Shown one piece after another: positions 23,256 through 32,040 of a stretch of 45,435 nucleotides of DNA. The position numbers and the translations under genes are program-made. Numbering within the stretch: the stretch's first letter is position 1; each line of letters opens with the position of its first letter. Source of the DNA: Occallatibacter sp. (GTDB taxonomy: Bacteria > Acidobacteriota > Terriglobia > Terriglobales > Acidobacteriaceae); assembly GCA_017883405.1 (NCBI GenBank), contig JADGNO010000172.1, forward strand, positions 1 to 45,435, given 5' to 3'. The notes beneath the pieces were generated by a model that made no database searches, had not been told where the DNA came from, and saw nothing but the letters and a program-made list of their open reading frames with translations.

Positions 23256-25742
23256 ATGCCGACTTTGTTATCGGATCTCCGTTTCGCGCTGCGCCAACTT
23301 CGCAAGTCTCCCGGGCTCTCGCTTCTTGCCGTGCTTATTCTCGCGCTCGGCATCGGAGCCAATACGGCCATTTTCACGGTGATTGAAAGTGTGTTGTTGC
23401 GTCCCTTGCCCTATGCGGACGCGAACCGCTTGATCTACATCGGGCCGCCGAGTGATAAGCCCAGCTTTGGATCGACGTCGTGGCTGAATTATCGGGATGT
23501 GCACACGCAGGCAAAACTGCTGGCGGGCTCGGCCGGATACTCCGAAGACATAGCCGTGCTGGAAGCACCTGACGGGTCGCAAAGCGTGGTTGCGCCGCGC
23601 GTGACGACAAATTTATTTGCATTGCTGGGTGGGCAGCCACTGCTGGGACGCACCTTTACCGACGCTGAAGGCGAGCCGAACGGACCGCCGGTGGTGATGC
23701 TGTCAGAAGGAGCCTGGCGCGGGAGTTTCCACGCCAACCCAGCGATCGTAGGGCAGGTGGTCAACATTTCAGGCAAGCCGCACACTATTGTCGGCGTGAT
23801 GCCGAGGAGTTTTCACTTTCCTGATTCCATCGGGCCCGATCTTGGCAGCGGCGTTTGGTTGCCGCTGCAGCCCACGGCTGAAATGCTAAAGGATCGAGGT
23901 TACAGCTTCTTCAACATTGTGGGTAAGCTGAACCCCGACGCGAATCTGGCGCAAGCCCAGCAGGAACTCAATGCCATTGCCGCGCACATTCCAAAAGATG
24001 GCCATCACGACGCGGTCGCGTTTCAGGCCATTCCGTATCAGCAGGTGCTCACCGGTCCGGTGCGCCCGGTACTTTATGGGCTGTTTGCGGCGCTTGGCCT
24101 GGTGCTGTTGATTGCCTGCGCCAACGTGTCGAACCTGCTGATCGCCCGCTGCCTTGGCCGTCGGCAGGAATTTGCTGTTCGTTCCGCGCTCGGTGCCGGT
24201 CGTTCACGCCTCTTCAGGCAGGTACTTTGCGAAGGGCTCACGCTGAGCCTGCTTGGGTGCGGGGCGGGCGTTGTGTTCGCCGAACTCGCCATGGTTGCAG
24301 TAACGAAGCTGCCGGCGGGAACTATTCCCAGCGCCGACTCGATTGCGATTCACTGGTCGGTGGTGTTGGTGCTGGCAGCGATTGCAATTGCTACCACGGC
24401 GATTTCTTCGCTTCTGCCAGCCGTGCTGGTGGCGCGTTCCAATCCCCAGGCGGCGCTGCAATCGGCCTCGCGCGGCATTGGTGCGCGCTCGGTGAGCGGA
24501 AAGCTGACCGCGTTGCTGACTGCCGGTGAGGTCGCGCTTTCGACCGTGTTGCTGGTGGGAACGGGTCTTCTGTTTCACACGCTTTGGAATCTTGAAAAGT
24601 CGAATATGGGTTTCAATGCGGAACACCTGACAACGTTTGCCGCCATGCCTGCCGACGCTGCCGGCTTTTCAAACCTGGCTGTCTCAGAAGATACCGAACA
24701 TGCAAAGAGCTCGATGGCGATACTTATCTACCAGCCCGTGCTCGATCGCATTCGCCATTTGCCGGGAGTTGAAAGCGCGGCCATGGCGACCAGTCCGCCA
24801 CTCTCCGGTATGGATCTCAGGAGTTCGTTCGATGTCGTGGGACAACCGCATCAGACACCTAATCCCAACCGGGCGAGGGTGAGCGCTGTTAGCGGCGAAT
24901 ACGCGCGCACTATGGGTACACCGCTGGTACGCGGCCGCATGATCGATGATGGCGATGTGCTATCAACTCCATTTGTTACGGTTGTGAACGAGGCATTCGT
25001 CAAGCAATATTTCGCAAAGCAGGACCCGCTCGGCAAGCAGATCAACCTCGGTGGCAAAGACACGGGCATGATCAAACCCTACGCGATTGTGGGTGTGCTG
25101 GCAGACCAGGTGGATACGAATGTTGGCGCACAGGTGCAGCCACTCGTGATGCTGCCGCAGCAGCAGATTCCCACCACATCGCTGTTCTACCAGGCGCTTT
25201 TAGCTACCGCAGTTAATTTTGTGGTGAAGACGCGCGGCTATATTCCAGTTATGGCTGAAGTCCGTTCCGTATTTCGCAAAGATGCGCCTGGATTTGCGCT
25301 CGACAATTTTCAGACCATGCAGGAAGTGGTCGAGAAGAACACTTTCAATCAGCGTCTCGGTTTGTATCTTGTCGGTAGCTTTGCGGGTCTCGCCGTCATG
25401 ATGGTGATTGCCGGCTTGTACGGAATCTTGTCGCAGCTCGTAAGCTACCGCCGCCACGAGATCGGCGTGCGTATGGCGCTGGGAGCAACGCGTCAATCCG
25501 TAGCGGGATTGGTTCTGCGCCAATGCGGCATGCTGGTCGCAACCGGCCTCTGCGCGGGCGTCGCCCTTTCCGCTGCTGCAGGACGCATGGTGACGAGCTT
25601 CCTTTACGATGTGCGTCCGCTGGATGCGTGGACATATGTTGCTGTCGTTTTCCTGCTCTCGATCATTGGCATAACCGCGGGCCTGCTGCCGGCGCGAAGA
25701 GCCGCAACCATTGAGCCCATGCAGGCATTGCGTGAGGACTAG
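23256..25742 (+). CDS. FtsX/MacB-like ABC permease, acidobacterial duplicated orphan permease (ADOP) type
   Basis: 828 residues from the ATG at 23256, with GGAGG five bases upstream; the frame opens earlier without a site. The opening LLSDLRFALRQLRKSPGLSL followed by LGIGANTAIFTVIESVLLRP is the hallmark of the ADOP group. Helices: one near residue 25-50, a cluster of three around 280-420 (FtsX domain), then after a second large periplasmic MacB-type domain a second FtsX cluster at about 700-820 (RRHEIGVRMALGATRQSV). Two FtsX units in one chain and no ATPase alongside are what define the family. Transport role unknown; MacB-like permeases drive mechanotransmission or efflux of lipids and peptides. 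Confidence 0.92.
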   Translation: MPTLLSDLRFALRQLRKSPGLSLLAVLILALGIGANTAIFTVIESVLLRPLPYADANRLIYIGPPSDKPSFGSTSWLNYRDVHTQAKLLAGSAGYSEDIAVLEAPDGSQSVVAPRVTTNLFALLGGQPLLGRTFTDAEGEPNGPPVVMLSEGAWRGSFHANPAIVGQVVNISGKPHTIVGVMPRSFHFPDSIGPDLGSGVWLPLQPTAEMLKDRGYSFFNIVGKLNPDANLAQAQQELNAIAAHIPKDGHHDAVAFQAIPYQQVLTGPVRPVLYGLFAALGLVLLIACANVSNLLIARCLGRRQEFAVRSALGAGRSRLFRQVLCEGLTLSLLGCGAGVVFAELAMVAVTKLPAGTIPSADSIAIHWSVVLVLAAIAIATTAISSLLPAVLVARSNPQAALQSASRGIGARSVSGKLTALLTAGEVALSTVLLVGTGLLFHTLWNLEKSNMGFNAEHLTTFAAMPADAAGFSNLAVSEDTEHAKSSMAILIYQPVLDRIRHLPGVESAAMATSPPLSGMDLRSSFDVVGQPHQTPNPNRARVSAVSGEYARTMGTPLVRGRMIDDGDVLSTPFVTVVNEAFVKQYFAKQDPLGKQINLGGKDTGMIKPYAIVGVLADQVDTNVGAQVQPLVMLPQQQIPTTSLFYQALLATAVNFVVKTRGYIPVMAEVRSVFRKDAPGFALDNFQTMQEVVEKNTFNQRLGLYLVGSFAGLAVMMVIAGLYGILSQLVSYRRHEIGVRMALGATRQSVAGLVLRQCGMLVATGLCAGVALSAAAGRMVTSFLYDVRPLDAWTYVAVVFLLSIIGITAGLLPARRAATIEPMQALRED

Positions 25743-25788
25743 CGGTTGTGCACAGCGCGGCCGGCGCGAACCGCGTTAACCTGAACAG

Positions 25789-26355
25789 GTGCGCACCGCC
25801 TACATCGGAATGGGCGCGAATTTGCCCAGCAGCGCCGGTCCGCCAGATGCCACTCTGGCGGCGGCAGCTTCACGGCTTGAAGAATTGGGCCGTGTAAGTG
25901 CCCGTTCTTCGCTTTACTCCACTGCTCCCGTGGGTTTTGATGATCAGCCACGCTTCTTTAATGCAGTGGCCGCACTCGAAACCGATCTAACGCCATTTGA
26001 ATTGCTAGGCGCCTTACTCCTTATCGAAAAGGACTTCGGCAGAAATCGTGTCCTTAATATGCAGAACGGCCCGCGCACGCTCGATCTGGACATTCTTCTC
26101 TACGGCGATTTCGTTGTGGGCGGAGCCACGCTGGAAATTCCTCATCCCCGTTTGGCCGCGCGCGCCTTCGTTCTCGTCCCGCTTAACGAGATCGCGCCTG
26201 GTGTAACGGACCCACGTTCGGCGCGTACCGTGTCACAATTACTTGAGAGCCTTTTCCCCGTCCCCGACAATGACACTGAAGCAGTGGTTCAAATTCGAAG
26301 TGAGCACTGGCGTGCTGGCGCTGGCACCGATGCTGTTGGTGGCAACGAGCCTTAG
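25789..26355 (+). CDS. folK: 2-amino-4-hydroxy-6-hydroxymethyldihydropteridine pyrophosphokinase
   Basis: 188 residues from a GTG at 25789. Transfers pyrophosphate from ATP to 6-hydroxymethyl-dihydropterin in folate synthesis, cytoplasmic. AYIGMGANLP at the N-terminus, the LYSTAPVGFDDQPRFFNAVA region and NGPRTLDLDILLYGD (the metal- and ATP-binding signature) are clear, followed by IPHPRLAARAFVLVPLNEIA. The core ends near residue 160; the last ~28 residues (from about VPDNDTEA) are encoded in the 86 bases shared with the next gene and do not look like the family. Ribosome site weak. No other folate gene nearby. Confidence 0.92.
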   Translation: MRTAYIGMGANLPSSAGPPDATLAAAASRLEELGRVSARSSLYSTAPVGFDDQPRFFNAVAALETDLTPFELLGALLLIEKDFGRNRVLNMQNGPRTLDLDILLYGDFVVGGATLEIPHPRLAARAFVLVPLNEIAPGVTDPRSARTVSQLLESLFPVPDNDTEAVVQIRSEHWRAGAGTDAVGGNEP

Positions 26356-28399
26356 CGGCCAGGCTGCAGGTTCCGCTTCGCCTGCGGGAAATCCGCCATC
26401 GGCGCTGCCTGCAACAGCGCCAGCTCCTGTGACCACTGTTACCGTTACCGCCTACCGCACGCCGCTGGGAGCGCTGGAGAGCCCGGTCACCACGCGATTG
26501 CTGACACAGCAGACTCTCAACTCCGCTGCCACAGTTACGCTCGATGGCAAGATTCGCCAGATTCCAGGACTCGAACTTTTTCGGCGCTCCAGTTCGCTGG
26601 TGGCCAATCCAACGTCGCAGGGCATCAGCCTGCGCGGGCTGGGTTCCACCTCTGCAAGCCGCACGTTGCTTACGCAAGACGATGTGCCGCTCAACGATCC
26701 GGTTGGCGGCTGGATTCACTGGCAGGAGCAGCCGGAACTCGCAATTGAAAGCGTGGAACTTGTTCGCGGCGGCGCGAGTGATCTGTATGGCTCCAGTGCC
26801 ATCGGCGGCGTGGTCAACGTGATTCCCGTGCGCCCGACAGCAGCAGGCGGAGAGCTTCGGTCCCTTTACGGCGGCGAGGGAACCTACGACACGAACGCGC
26901 TGGCGCAAGACAAGTTCGGGCCGTGGGGAGTGTTGGGCGCCGCGGGCATGATCGGCACAAACGGTTACGTTCAGCAGGCGCCCGCGCAGAGTGGCCCCAT
27001 TGACATGGCAAGCAAAGTGCACAGCCAGAATGCGCTGCTGTTGGGCGAACACGATCAAGGGCCGCTTCGCCTGTTTCTGCGCGCCAGCGGATTCAACGAG
27101 TCACGCCATAACGGTACGCCCTACCAGATCAATGCGACGCGCCTGGTGCGCTATGCTGCAGGAGGCGATTGGCAAGGGCCGCACTCGGGATCGCTGACTG
27201 CGCGCGTCTACGGTTCAGATGAGCGATATCGGCAGACGTTCTCAAACGTAACCAACACGCCCAATGCGGCGAATCCGCAATGCACATTCCGATGCGGCGA
27301 AACACCGACTCGTTTTACTTTTGTTCCCGACAACGAACTGGGCGCAGCCGTGCACTGGAACCAGCCGCTCGGAGCGGGATTCTTCGTGATTGGCGGTGCA
27401 GAGGTGCACGATTTGCGCATCTGGGACCGCGAGCAGACATTCGGCGCGACCGCAGCGCTTACCAATCTGCACGATCACCAGCGGGACTCGGCAGCATGGG
27501 CTGAAGCATTGTGGGTGCATAACGCCTGGACTGTAACCGCGTCGGGCCGCATGGACTGGTTCCAAAACTACGACGGGCACCAGGTGAATTGGAACGGAAC
27601 AACATGGATACCCAACTCAACGCAGCCGCCGCAGATTGACGAACGCATTTTCGATCCGCGGCTTGGCGTCTCAAGGAAAATCTCAGAGCACTGGGCAATT
27701 TCGTCCTCGGGCTTTCGCGCATTTCGCGCGCCCACGCCGAGCGAACTGTACCGCTCAACGCAGGTAGGCAGCAAACTCACCAAGCCGAACGGCAGCCTGC
27801 TTAGCGAGCGTGCTACTGGCTGGGAGACCGGCGTAGCGACGCAGTGGAGTTGGGGCACGGTGCGCGCCAGCTATTTTCTAACGCAGGTCAACCGGCCCAT
27901 TGTCGCGGTCACCACCAATCCAAATTCGTCGCCGATTCTGTTGCTGCGCGAGAACCTTGGCCAGATTGAAAGCCGCGGCGTAGCAATAGATTTCGAAACG
28001 GCACTGCGGTCGTGGCTGCACGCCGATGGCGGTTACCAGTACGCAAACGCTACGGTTTCGCGCGGGTCGCTCGATCTGGGCAACTGGATTCCTGAGGTCG
28101 CGCACAACATGGCCACCCTCAATCTGCGCGCCTCGCAGCCCAAGCTGGGGTTGTTGAGCCTGCAGAGCCGCTTAAGTGGCCGCCAGTTTGACGATGACGC
28201 TAACGCGTTTTTGCTGCACGGTTTCTTTCAGCTCGATGTGTACGGAGCGCACGATCTGGGCAAGCGGGTTGAACTATTCGCTGCCGGAGAAAACTTATTT
28301 GACCGCGCAATTGAAGTGTCCAAAACGCCCAGCACAACTCTCGGCCAGCCACGAGTTGCTCGCTTCGGATTTTTGGTGCGGCTTGGCGCAGGTAAATAG
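26270..28399 (+). CDS. TonB-dependent outer-membrane receptor
   Basis: 709 residues from the ATG at 26270. N-terminal signal peptide (basic MTLKQWFK, then hydrophobic VLALAPMLLVATSLSGQA), a Pro/Ala linker, then TVTVTAYRTPLGALESP, which can act as the TonB box region. Plug domain at about 75-190 (IPGLELFRRSSSLVANPTSQ, SLRGLGSTSASRTLL, ESVELVRGGASDLYGSSAIG). The rest is a 22-strand-type barrel ending FGFLVRLGAGK; the final residue is not aromatic, which is slightly unusual. Substrate unknown: possibly a metal chelate, cobalamin or sugar. The gene overlaps folK by 86 bases and lacks a clear ribosome site, so its translation may depend on folK. Confidence 0.9.
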   Translation: MTLKQWFKFEVSTGVLALAPMLLVATSLSGQAAGSASPAGNPPSALPATAPAPVTTVTVTAYRTPLGALESPVTTRLLTQQTLNSAATVTLDGKIRQIPGLELFRRSSSLVANPTSQGISLRGLGSTSASRTLLTQDDVPLNDPVGGWIHWQEQPELAIESVELVRGGASDLYGSSAIGGVVNVIPVRPTAAGGELRSLYGGEGTYDTNALAQDKFGPWGVLGAAGMIGTNGYVQQAPAQSGPIDMASKVHSQNALLLGEHDQGPLRLFLRASGFNESRHNGTPYQINATRLVRYAAGGDWQGPHSGSLTARVYGSDERYRQTFSNVTNTPNAANPQCTFRCGETPTRFTFVPDNELGAAVHWNQPLGAGFFVIGGAEVHDLRIWDREQTFGATAALTNLHDHQRDSAAWAEALWVHNAWTVTASGRMDWFQNYDGHQVNWNGTTWIPNSTQPPQIDERIFDPRLGVSRKISEHWAISSSGFRAFRAPTPSELYRSTQVGSKLTKPNGSLLSERATGWETGVATQWSWGTVRASYFLTQVNRPIVAVTTNPNSSPILLLRENLGQIESRGVAIDFETALRSWLHADGGYQYANATVSRGSLDLGNWIPEVAHNMATLNLRASQPKLGLLSLQSRLSGRQFDDDANAFLLHGFFQLDVYGAHDLGKRVELFAAGENLFDRAIEVSKTPSTTLGQPRVARFGFLVRLGAGK

Positions 28400-28426
28400 C
28401 GGCGGGCTAGCCGATAGAATCAACTG

Positions 28427-29551
28427 GTGAGCGCTCGTTTTGAAATTATCGCGGAGTCTCAGGCCGGCGGAAGACGCGGGCGAATTGCGCTGCCGCATAA
28501 GACTGTTGAATCGCCGGTATTCATGCCCGTGGGCACGCAGGGAACTGTAAAATCCGTTCCCCAGGACGCGCTCGAGTCTCTGGGCGCTCAGATCATTCTA
28601 GGCAATACCTACCATCTCTATCTGAGGCCCGGCCACGAAATTATTCGCCGCCTTGGCGGGTTGCACCAATTCATCAGCTGGCCGCACGCAATGCTTACTG
28701 ACTCCGGCGGCTTTCAGGTGTTTTCACTTAGTGAACTGCGCAAGGTCACGGATGACGGCGTTCGCTTCCGCTCGCATCTCGACGGCAGTAGTCACTTCTT
28801 CACGCCTGAACACTCCATCGACGTGCAGATCGCGCTGGGCGCAGATATTGCGATGGCCTTTGATGAGTGCACGGAGTATCCAGCCGAGCGCAGCCGCGCT
28901 GAAGAGAGCCTTCGCCTCACCTTGGCGTGGGCGCGCAGGTCGCTCGACCACCACCGCGCACATCGCGATGAGGTTCCGTGGCGCAACGAATTCCCGGGCC
29001 GCGCGCAAAGTTTGTTCGGCATTGTGCAGGGAGGCATGTATACCGATCTGCGCCGCGAGTGCGCCGAACGGCTTGTGGAGATGGATTTTGATGGCTACGC
29101 AATTGGCGGCCTCAGCGTAGGCGAGCCGCGCGAACTCACGCTTGAAATGATTGCTGAAGTTCTACCGCTGCTGCCCAAAGACAAGCCGCGCTACGTGATG
29201 GGTGTAGGTTATCCGGATGAGATTGAGCAGTACGCGCGCATGGGCGTGGACATGATGGACTGCGTGCTGCCTACACGCGCGGCGCGCCATGCGCTGCTGT
29301 TTACCAGCGAAGGGCGCATCAATATCAAGAACAAACAGTATGCAGAGGATCAGAATGCGCCTGACCCGAATTGCAATTGTCCGGTGTGCCGCCGCTACTC
29401 GCGCGCTTATCTTCGCCATCTGATGCAGGCTGGCGAAGGACTTTCGGCCACGCTGAATTCCATTCACAACCTGGCGTATTACTTGGGTATCATGCAGCGC
29501 GTGCGCGCCAGCCTTGAAGCTGCTCCGGCAAGTGTCGCTGAACCGCGCTAG
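28427..29551 (+). CDS. tgt: tRNA-guanine (queuine) transglycosylase
   Basis: 374 residues from a GTG at 28427. Exchanges guanine-34 for preQ1 in tRNAs with GUN anticodons, the first tRNA-bound step in queuosine synthesis. Visible: TDSGGFQVFSL with general base D92, GGLSVGEP, GVGYPDEI, MMDCVLPTRAARHALLF with nucleophile D278, and the zinc set C316, C318, C321, H347 at the spacing found in the family. Length is normal. The stop overlaps that of the convergent regulator gene, and a GCGCTA/TAGCGC palindrome spans the junction. It lies 27 bases after the receptor gene, possibly one unit; queA is not present. Confidence 0.95.
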   Translation: MSARFEIIAESQAGGRRGRIALPHKTVESPVFMPVGTQGTVKSVPQDALESLGAQIILGNTYHLYLRPGHEIIRRLGGLHQFISWPHAMLTDSGGFQVFSLSELRKVTDDGVRFRSHLDGSSHFFTPEHSIDVQIALGADIAMAFDECTEYPAERSRAEESLRLTLAWARRSLDHHRAHRDEVPWRNEFPGRAQSLFGIVQGGMYTDLRRECAERLVEMDFDGYAIGGLSVGEPRELTLEMIAEVLPLLPKDKPRYVMGVGYPDEIEQYARMGVDMMDCVLPTRAARHALLFTSEGRINIKNKQYAEDQNAPDPNCNCPVCRRYSRAYLRHLMQAGEGLSATLNSIHNLAYYLGIMQRVRASLEAAPASVAEPR

Positions 29552-29844
29552 ATAGCGCCGCCTAGCAATTGCCTGAGAGCCTGCACGTATTCGCCCAGCG
29601 CTGCGCGACCCGGCTCAGTCATGCGGTAAATTGACTGCGGTTTGCGCTGCACAAATTTTTTTTCGACCGCGACGTACCCCGCTTCTTCCAGCTTCAACAA
29701 CTGTGCGCCCAGGTTGCCGTCGGTCGAGCCGGTTTTGTCGCGCAGCCAGGTAAAGTCGGCCTGCTCTACGCCTGCCAGCAGCGAGAGCAGCGCCAGTCGA
29801 AGCTTGCCATGCACCACTGGATTCAACTCCGGCAGGTCAGGCAT
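29548..29844 (-). CDS. Winged-helix transcriptional regulator (HTH_34-like)
   Basis: 98 residues, almost all one winged-helix domain: HGKLRLALLSLLAGVEQADF (helices 1-2), DKTGSTDGNLGAQLLKLEEA (recognition helix), GYVAVEKKFVQRKPQSIYRM (wing), then a C-terminal helix that probably dimerises. The pattern 'F.WL...TG...GNL..QL..L' fits the one-domain MarR/PadR-like group often called HTH_34. GAGG lies six bases before the ATG. It overlaps the upstream 197-residue membrane-protein gene by eight bases, so the two are one operon, and a regulator of this kind commonly represses its own promoter; the palindrome at 30486-30500 is the likely site. Confidence 0.87.
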   Translation of the reverse strand: MPDLPELNPVVHGKLRLALLSLLAGVEQADFTWLRDKTGSTDGNLGAQLLKLEEAGYVAVEKKFVQRKPQSIYRMTEPGRAALGEYVQALRQLLGGAI

Positions 29845-30430
29845 GGACGGCCTCGCGCTGCCGCTTCGATCCTCGAATCATGGCGTAAATCCCAAAGACA
29901 ATCTGGCAGAAGAAGATAGCGATCAGAAGCACGATCGTACTCTGATTCGCGTCGCCAAAGCAGGCGGCAATGGCCGCAGCCCACCACACCATGGCGCATG
30001 CAAGCTGGACCTTCCATTTGAGGATCATTCCGGAAGTAGCGTTGGCCATTCCGAGCATGGTTCCGATGATGGCCACCCAAACGTGGACTTCGATTCTGTG
30101 GGTAAAGCCCATCGCCATGAAGAGCAGGTACATTGAAATGCCAAGAGAAATCCAGATAGAAGCGATCGCCCGGCCAATAGTGGTATCCGGTTCGTGGCTT
30201 TTTCTGCGCGCCGCGATTGCGGCCGTGAGCAGTCCTGCAGCAACCATAGTCACGGACCATGCCACGCCGGAATTTCCCCGGGCCGACCAGATGATGGCCA
30301 CGTAGTAGGCCACGCCCCACAGGACAAACGTCCATCCCCAGTTCTCAGTTTTGCGCCTACCTGCTGCCAGCATATTTTCAATCAGTTTGAGTCTGTCCTT
30401 GAGTTCCATTTCATTCGCGTTTTCAGGCAT
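29837..30430 (-). CDS. Membrane protein co-encoded with the winged-helix regulator
   Basis: 197 residues from the ATG at 30430, with GGAGG five bases upstream (an ATG at 30442 lies within that site). About six transmembrane helices starting near WTFVLWGVAYYVAIIW and ending in IAIFFCQIVFGIYAMI; the N-terminal ~30 residues are soluble and helical (MELKDRLKLIENMLAAGRRK). Eight-base overlap with the regulator gene. Small membrane proteins of this kind beside a short winged-helix regulator recur in Acidobacteriota, as far as I recall; role unknown. Possibly the regulated target or sensor. Confidence 0.8.
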   Translation of the reverse strand: MPENANEMELKDRLKLIENMLAAGRRKTENWGWTFVLWGVAYYVAIIWSARGNSGVAWSVTMVAAGLLTAAIAARRKSHEPDTTIGRAIASIWISLGISMYLLFMAMGFTHRIEVHVWVAIIGTMLGMANATSGMILKWKVQLACAMVWWAAAIAACFGDANQSTIVLLIAIFFCQIVFGIYAMIRGSKRQREAVHA

Positions 30431-30450
30431 TTCTTCCTCCATTGGGCGTC

Positions 30451-30468
30451 TTCGGAAAGATCTCCGAA
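30451..30468. promoter_or_regulatory. Palindrome TTCGGA-N6-TCCGAA
   Basis: A perfect 6-bp inverted repeat with a 6-base spacer, just downstream of the regulator operon's promoter. A related direct copy (TTCGGAGAAGAT) lies at 30521-30532 inside the start of the hemolysin III-like gene. Candidate binding sites flanking the divergent promoters. Confidence 0.4.
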
Positions 30469-30484
30469 TGCCGCTACGTAGAGA

Positions 30485-30513
30485 ACTCTATAAAATAGAG
30501 CACTGAATGTCAA
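30485..30513 (-). promoter_or_regulatory. Sigma-70 promoter of the regulator operon with operator palindrome
   Basis: On the minus strand: perfect -35 TTGACA (30508-30513), 17-base spacer, -10 TAGAGT (30485-30490). The perfect inverted repeat CTCTAT-AAA-ATAGAG (30486-30500) covers the -10 and half the spacer, an ideal repressor position. Likely bound by the winged-helix regulator of the same operon; that link is inference. Confidence 0.65.
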
Positions 30514-31283
30514 GAACTATTTCGGAGAAGATTTCTGCTCGTTGGCACAAAGGGGACGGCTTCAGGTCGGACTTTATGGTCGGCGGCTCACAAAGGGAGC
30601 GCTGGCGCCGGGACTATGATCGAGGCGTGCCTGAGCGCGAATATTTAGGCGACATTCTTGCCAACGCCATTACGCACGGTGTTGGCGCAGCGCTTGCTGT
30701 TGTCGGAGCGGCGTTCCTCATCGTCGCTTCGACGCGCGGTTCGGCGCTGCAGATTACGGCCTGCTCCGTATTTGCCGGTACGCTGATCCTGGTTTATCTC
30801 TGCTCCACGCTCTACCACTCGCTGGCGCGAACAAGGGCACGCCACGTCTTCCAAATTCTCGATCACTCGTCCATCTATCTGCTCATCGCCGGCACCTACA
30901 CGCCTTTTACGCTGATTGCATTGCGCGGCTCGCTTGGCTGGACGGTGTTTGGCATTGAGTGGGGCCTGGCGACCGCAGGCGTGGTTTCAAAGAGCATAGC
31001 TATTGATCGCTTTCGACGCGGTTGGCCGGCGGTATTGTCCGCGTTGGTCTACCTCTTTCAGGGCTGGCTCATTGTCTTCGTGGCCAGACCGTTGGTGGGA
31101 GCGGTCGGCTGGCATTGCCTGGCGTGGCTTGGAGCGGGTGGATTGGCTTACACGCTGGGAATCGTGTTCTTCGCCTTCGATCGCATTCGCTACTTCCACG
31201 CCGCCTGGCACATGTTCGTTCTTGCCGGCAGCATCGCGCACTACTTCGCAATCTACTACTACCTGGTTCCACAGAGACAGTGA
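30507..31283 (+). CDS. Hemolysin III/YqfA-like (PAQR family) membrane protein
   Basis: 258 residues from the ATG at 30507; ATG at 30576 is an alternative since neither has a strong ribosome site. After a basic N-terminus come seven membrane helices with the family motifs: NAITHGVGAALAVVGAAFL, SSLYH-like STLYHSLART, DHSSIYLLIAGTYTPFTLIA and the C-terminal HAAWHMFVLAGSIAHYFAIY. The conserved Ser, Asp and His residues form the metal site of the PAQR/hydrolase superfamily (proposed ceramidase-like activity). Bacterial role unclear; lipid homeostasis is proposed. Its start overlaps the -35 of the divergent regulator promoter, so the two units are probably co-regulated. Confidence 0.88.
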   Translation: MSRTISEKISARWHKGDGFRSDFMVGGSQRERWRRDYDRGVPEREYLGDILANAITHGVGAALAVVGAAFLIVASTRGSALQITACSVFAGTLILVYLCSTLYHSLARTRARHVFQILDHSSIYLLIAGTYTPFTLIALRGSLGWTVFGIEWGLATAGVVSKSIAIDRFRRGWPAVLSALVYLFQGWLIVFVARPLVGAVGWHCLAWLGAGGLAYTLGIVFFAFDRIRYFHAAWHMFVLAGSIAHYFAIYYYLVPQRQ

Positions 31284-31330
31284 ACAGTGGTCAAAGAATA
31301 GCTGCACCGGCGGTCTACGCACGGCCAAAC

Positions 31331-31336
31331 TATAAT
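31331..31336 (+). promoter_or_regulatory. -10 element before the methyltransferase gene
   Basis: A consensus TATAAT 42 bases before the ATG at 31378. No -35 match is evident at the usual distance, so this is a moderate call. Confidence 0.35.
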
Positions 31337-31377
31337 TGCTGAAAAGCTCTCATCCGAAGTTGTCACGGGGTTGCATC

Positions 31378-32019
31378 ATGGGTATTTTTGGCAAGAAATT
31401 GAAGCAGGAACACAAGATCATGCTGCAGGCAGAACGTGCCAAGGGTGCTCTGCTGCCCGAATACCACCGTGCCACTCTGGAATGCCCCAATCCAAGCCGT
31501 TGGCACATGTACGACTCGATGACTGCGGAAGCGGAGGTTCTGGAATTCCTTCGCACGCTGGTTACCACGCTCAAGCCTAACCTGATCGTTGAGACCGGGG
31601 CGTTCCTCGGTGTCAGCACAGTGTGGATGGCGGAGGGTTTGCGCGAAAATGGATTCGGGCGCATTGTGAGTTGCGAACTCGACCCGGTAGTCTTTGCCAA
31701 AGCTCAGGAAAAGATTGCCGCATCCGGCCTGGGTGATTGGATCGACCTGCGCAATGTTTCAAGCCTCGACTTGGAAACCTCCGGCCAGATCGACCTGTTC
31801 TTTAGCGATAGTGATCTTGAAGTGCGCGAGCAGGAAGTACGCCAATACCTGCCCAAAATCAGCTCGACGGGTCTGATTCTGATGCACGACGCAAGTTCAC
31901 ATCCTGGCATCGTCAGGGAATCGGCGCTTCGACTCGAAGCCGAAGGGCTTATCTCAGTGGTGCTGCTGCCCACACCCCGCGGGCTTGCCATCGCGCAAAA
32001 ACGCGAAGGGCGAAAGTAG
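31378..32019 (+). CDS. Class I SAM-dependent methyltransferase-like protein
   Basis: 213 residues from the ATG at 31378 (the open frame starts at 31336 without support). NLIVETGAFLGVSTVWMAEG (about residues 66-85) is motif I of the Rossmann methyltransferase fold, with GRIVSCELDP as motif II (acidic residue binding the SAM ribose) and QIDLFFSDSDLE in motif IV. The pattern with a TGAFLGVST loop and ILMHDASSHPG resembles O-methyltransferases such as the cephalosporin-hydroxylase/CmcI-like group. Substrate unknown. The neighbouring glycosyltransferase and FkbM methyltransferase suggest a role in modifying a surface glycan or lipid, which is inference. Confidence 0.8.
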   Translation: MGIFGKKLKQEHKIMLQAERAKGALLPEYHRATLECPNPSRWHMYDSMTAEAEVLEFLRTLVTTLKPNLIVETGAFLGVSTVWMAEGLRENGFGRIVSCELDPVVFAKAQEKIAASGLGDWIDLRNVSSLDLETSGQIDLFFSDSDLEVREQEVRQYLPKISSTGLILMHDASSHPGIVRESALRLEAEGLISVVLLPTPRGLAIAQKREGRK

Positions 32020-32040
32020 CCGCTGCAAGATCACCGCGAA

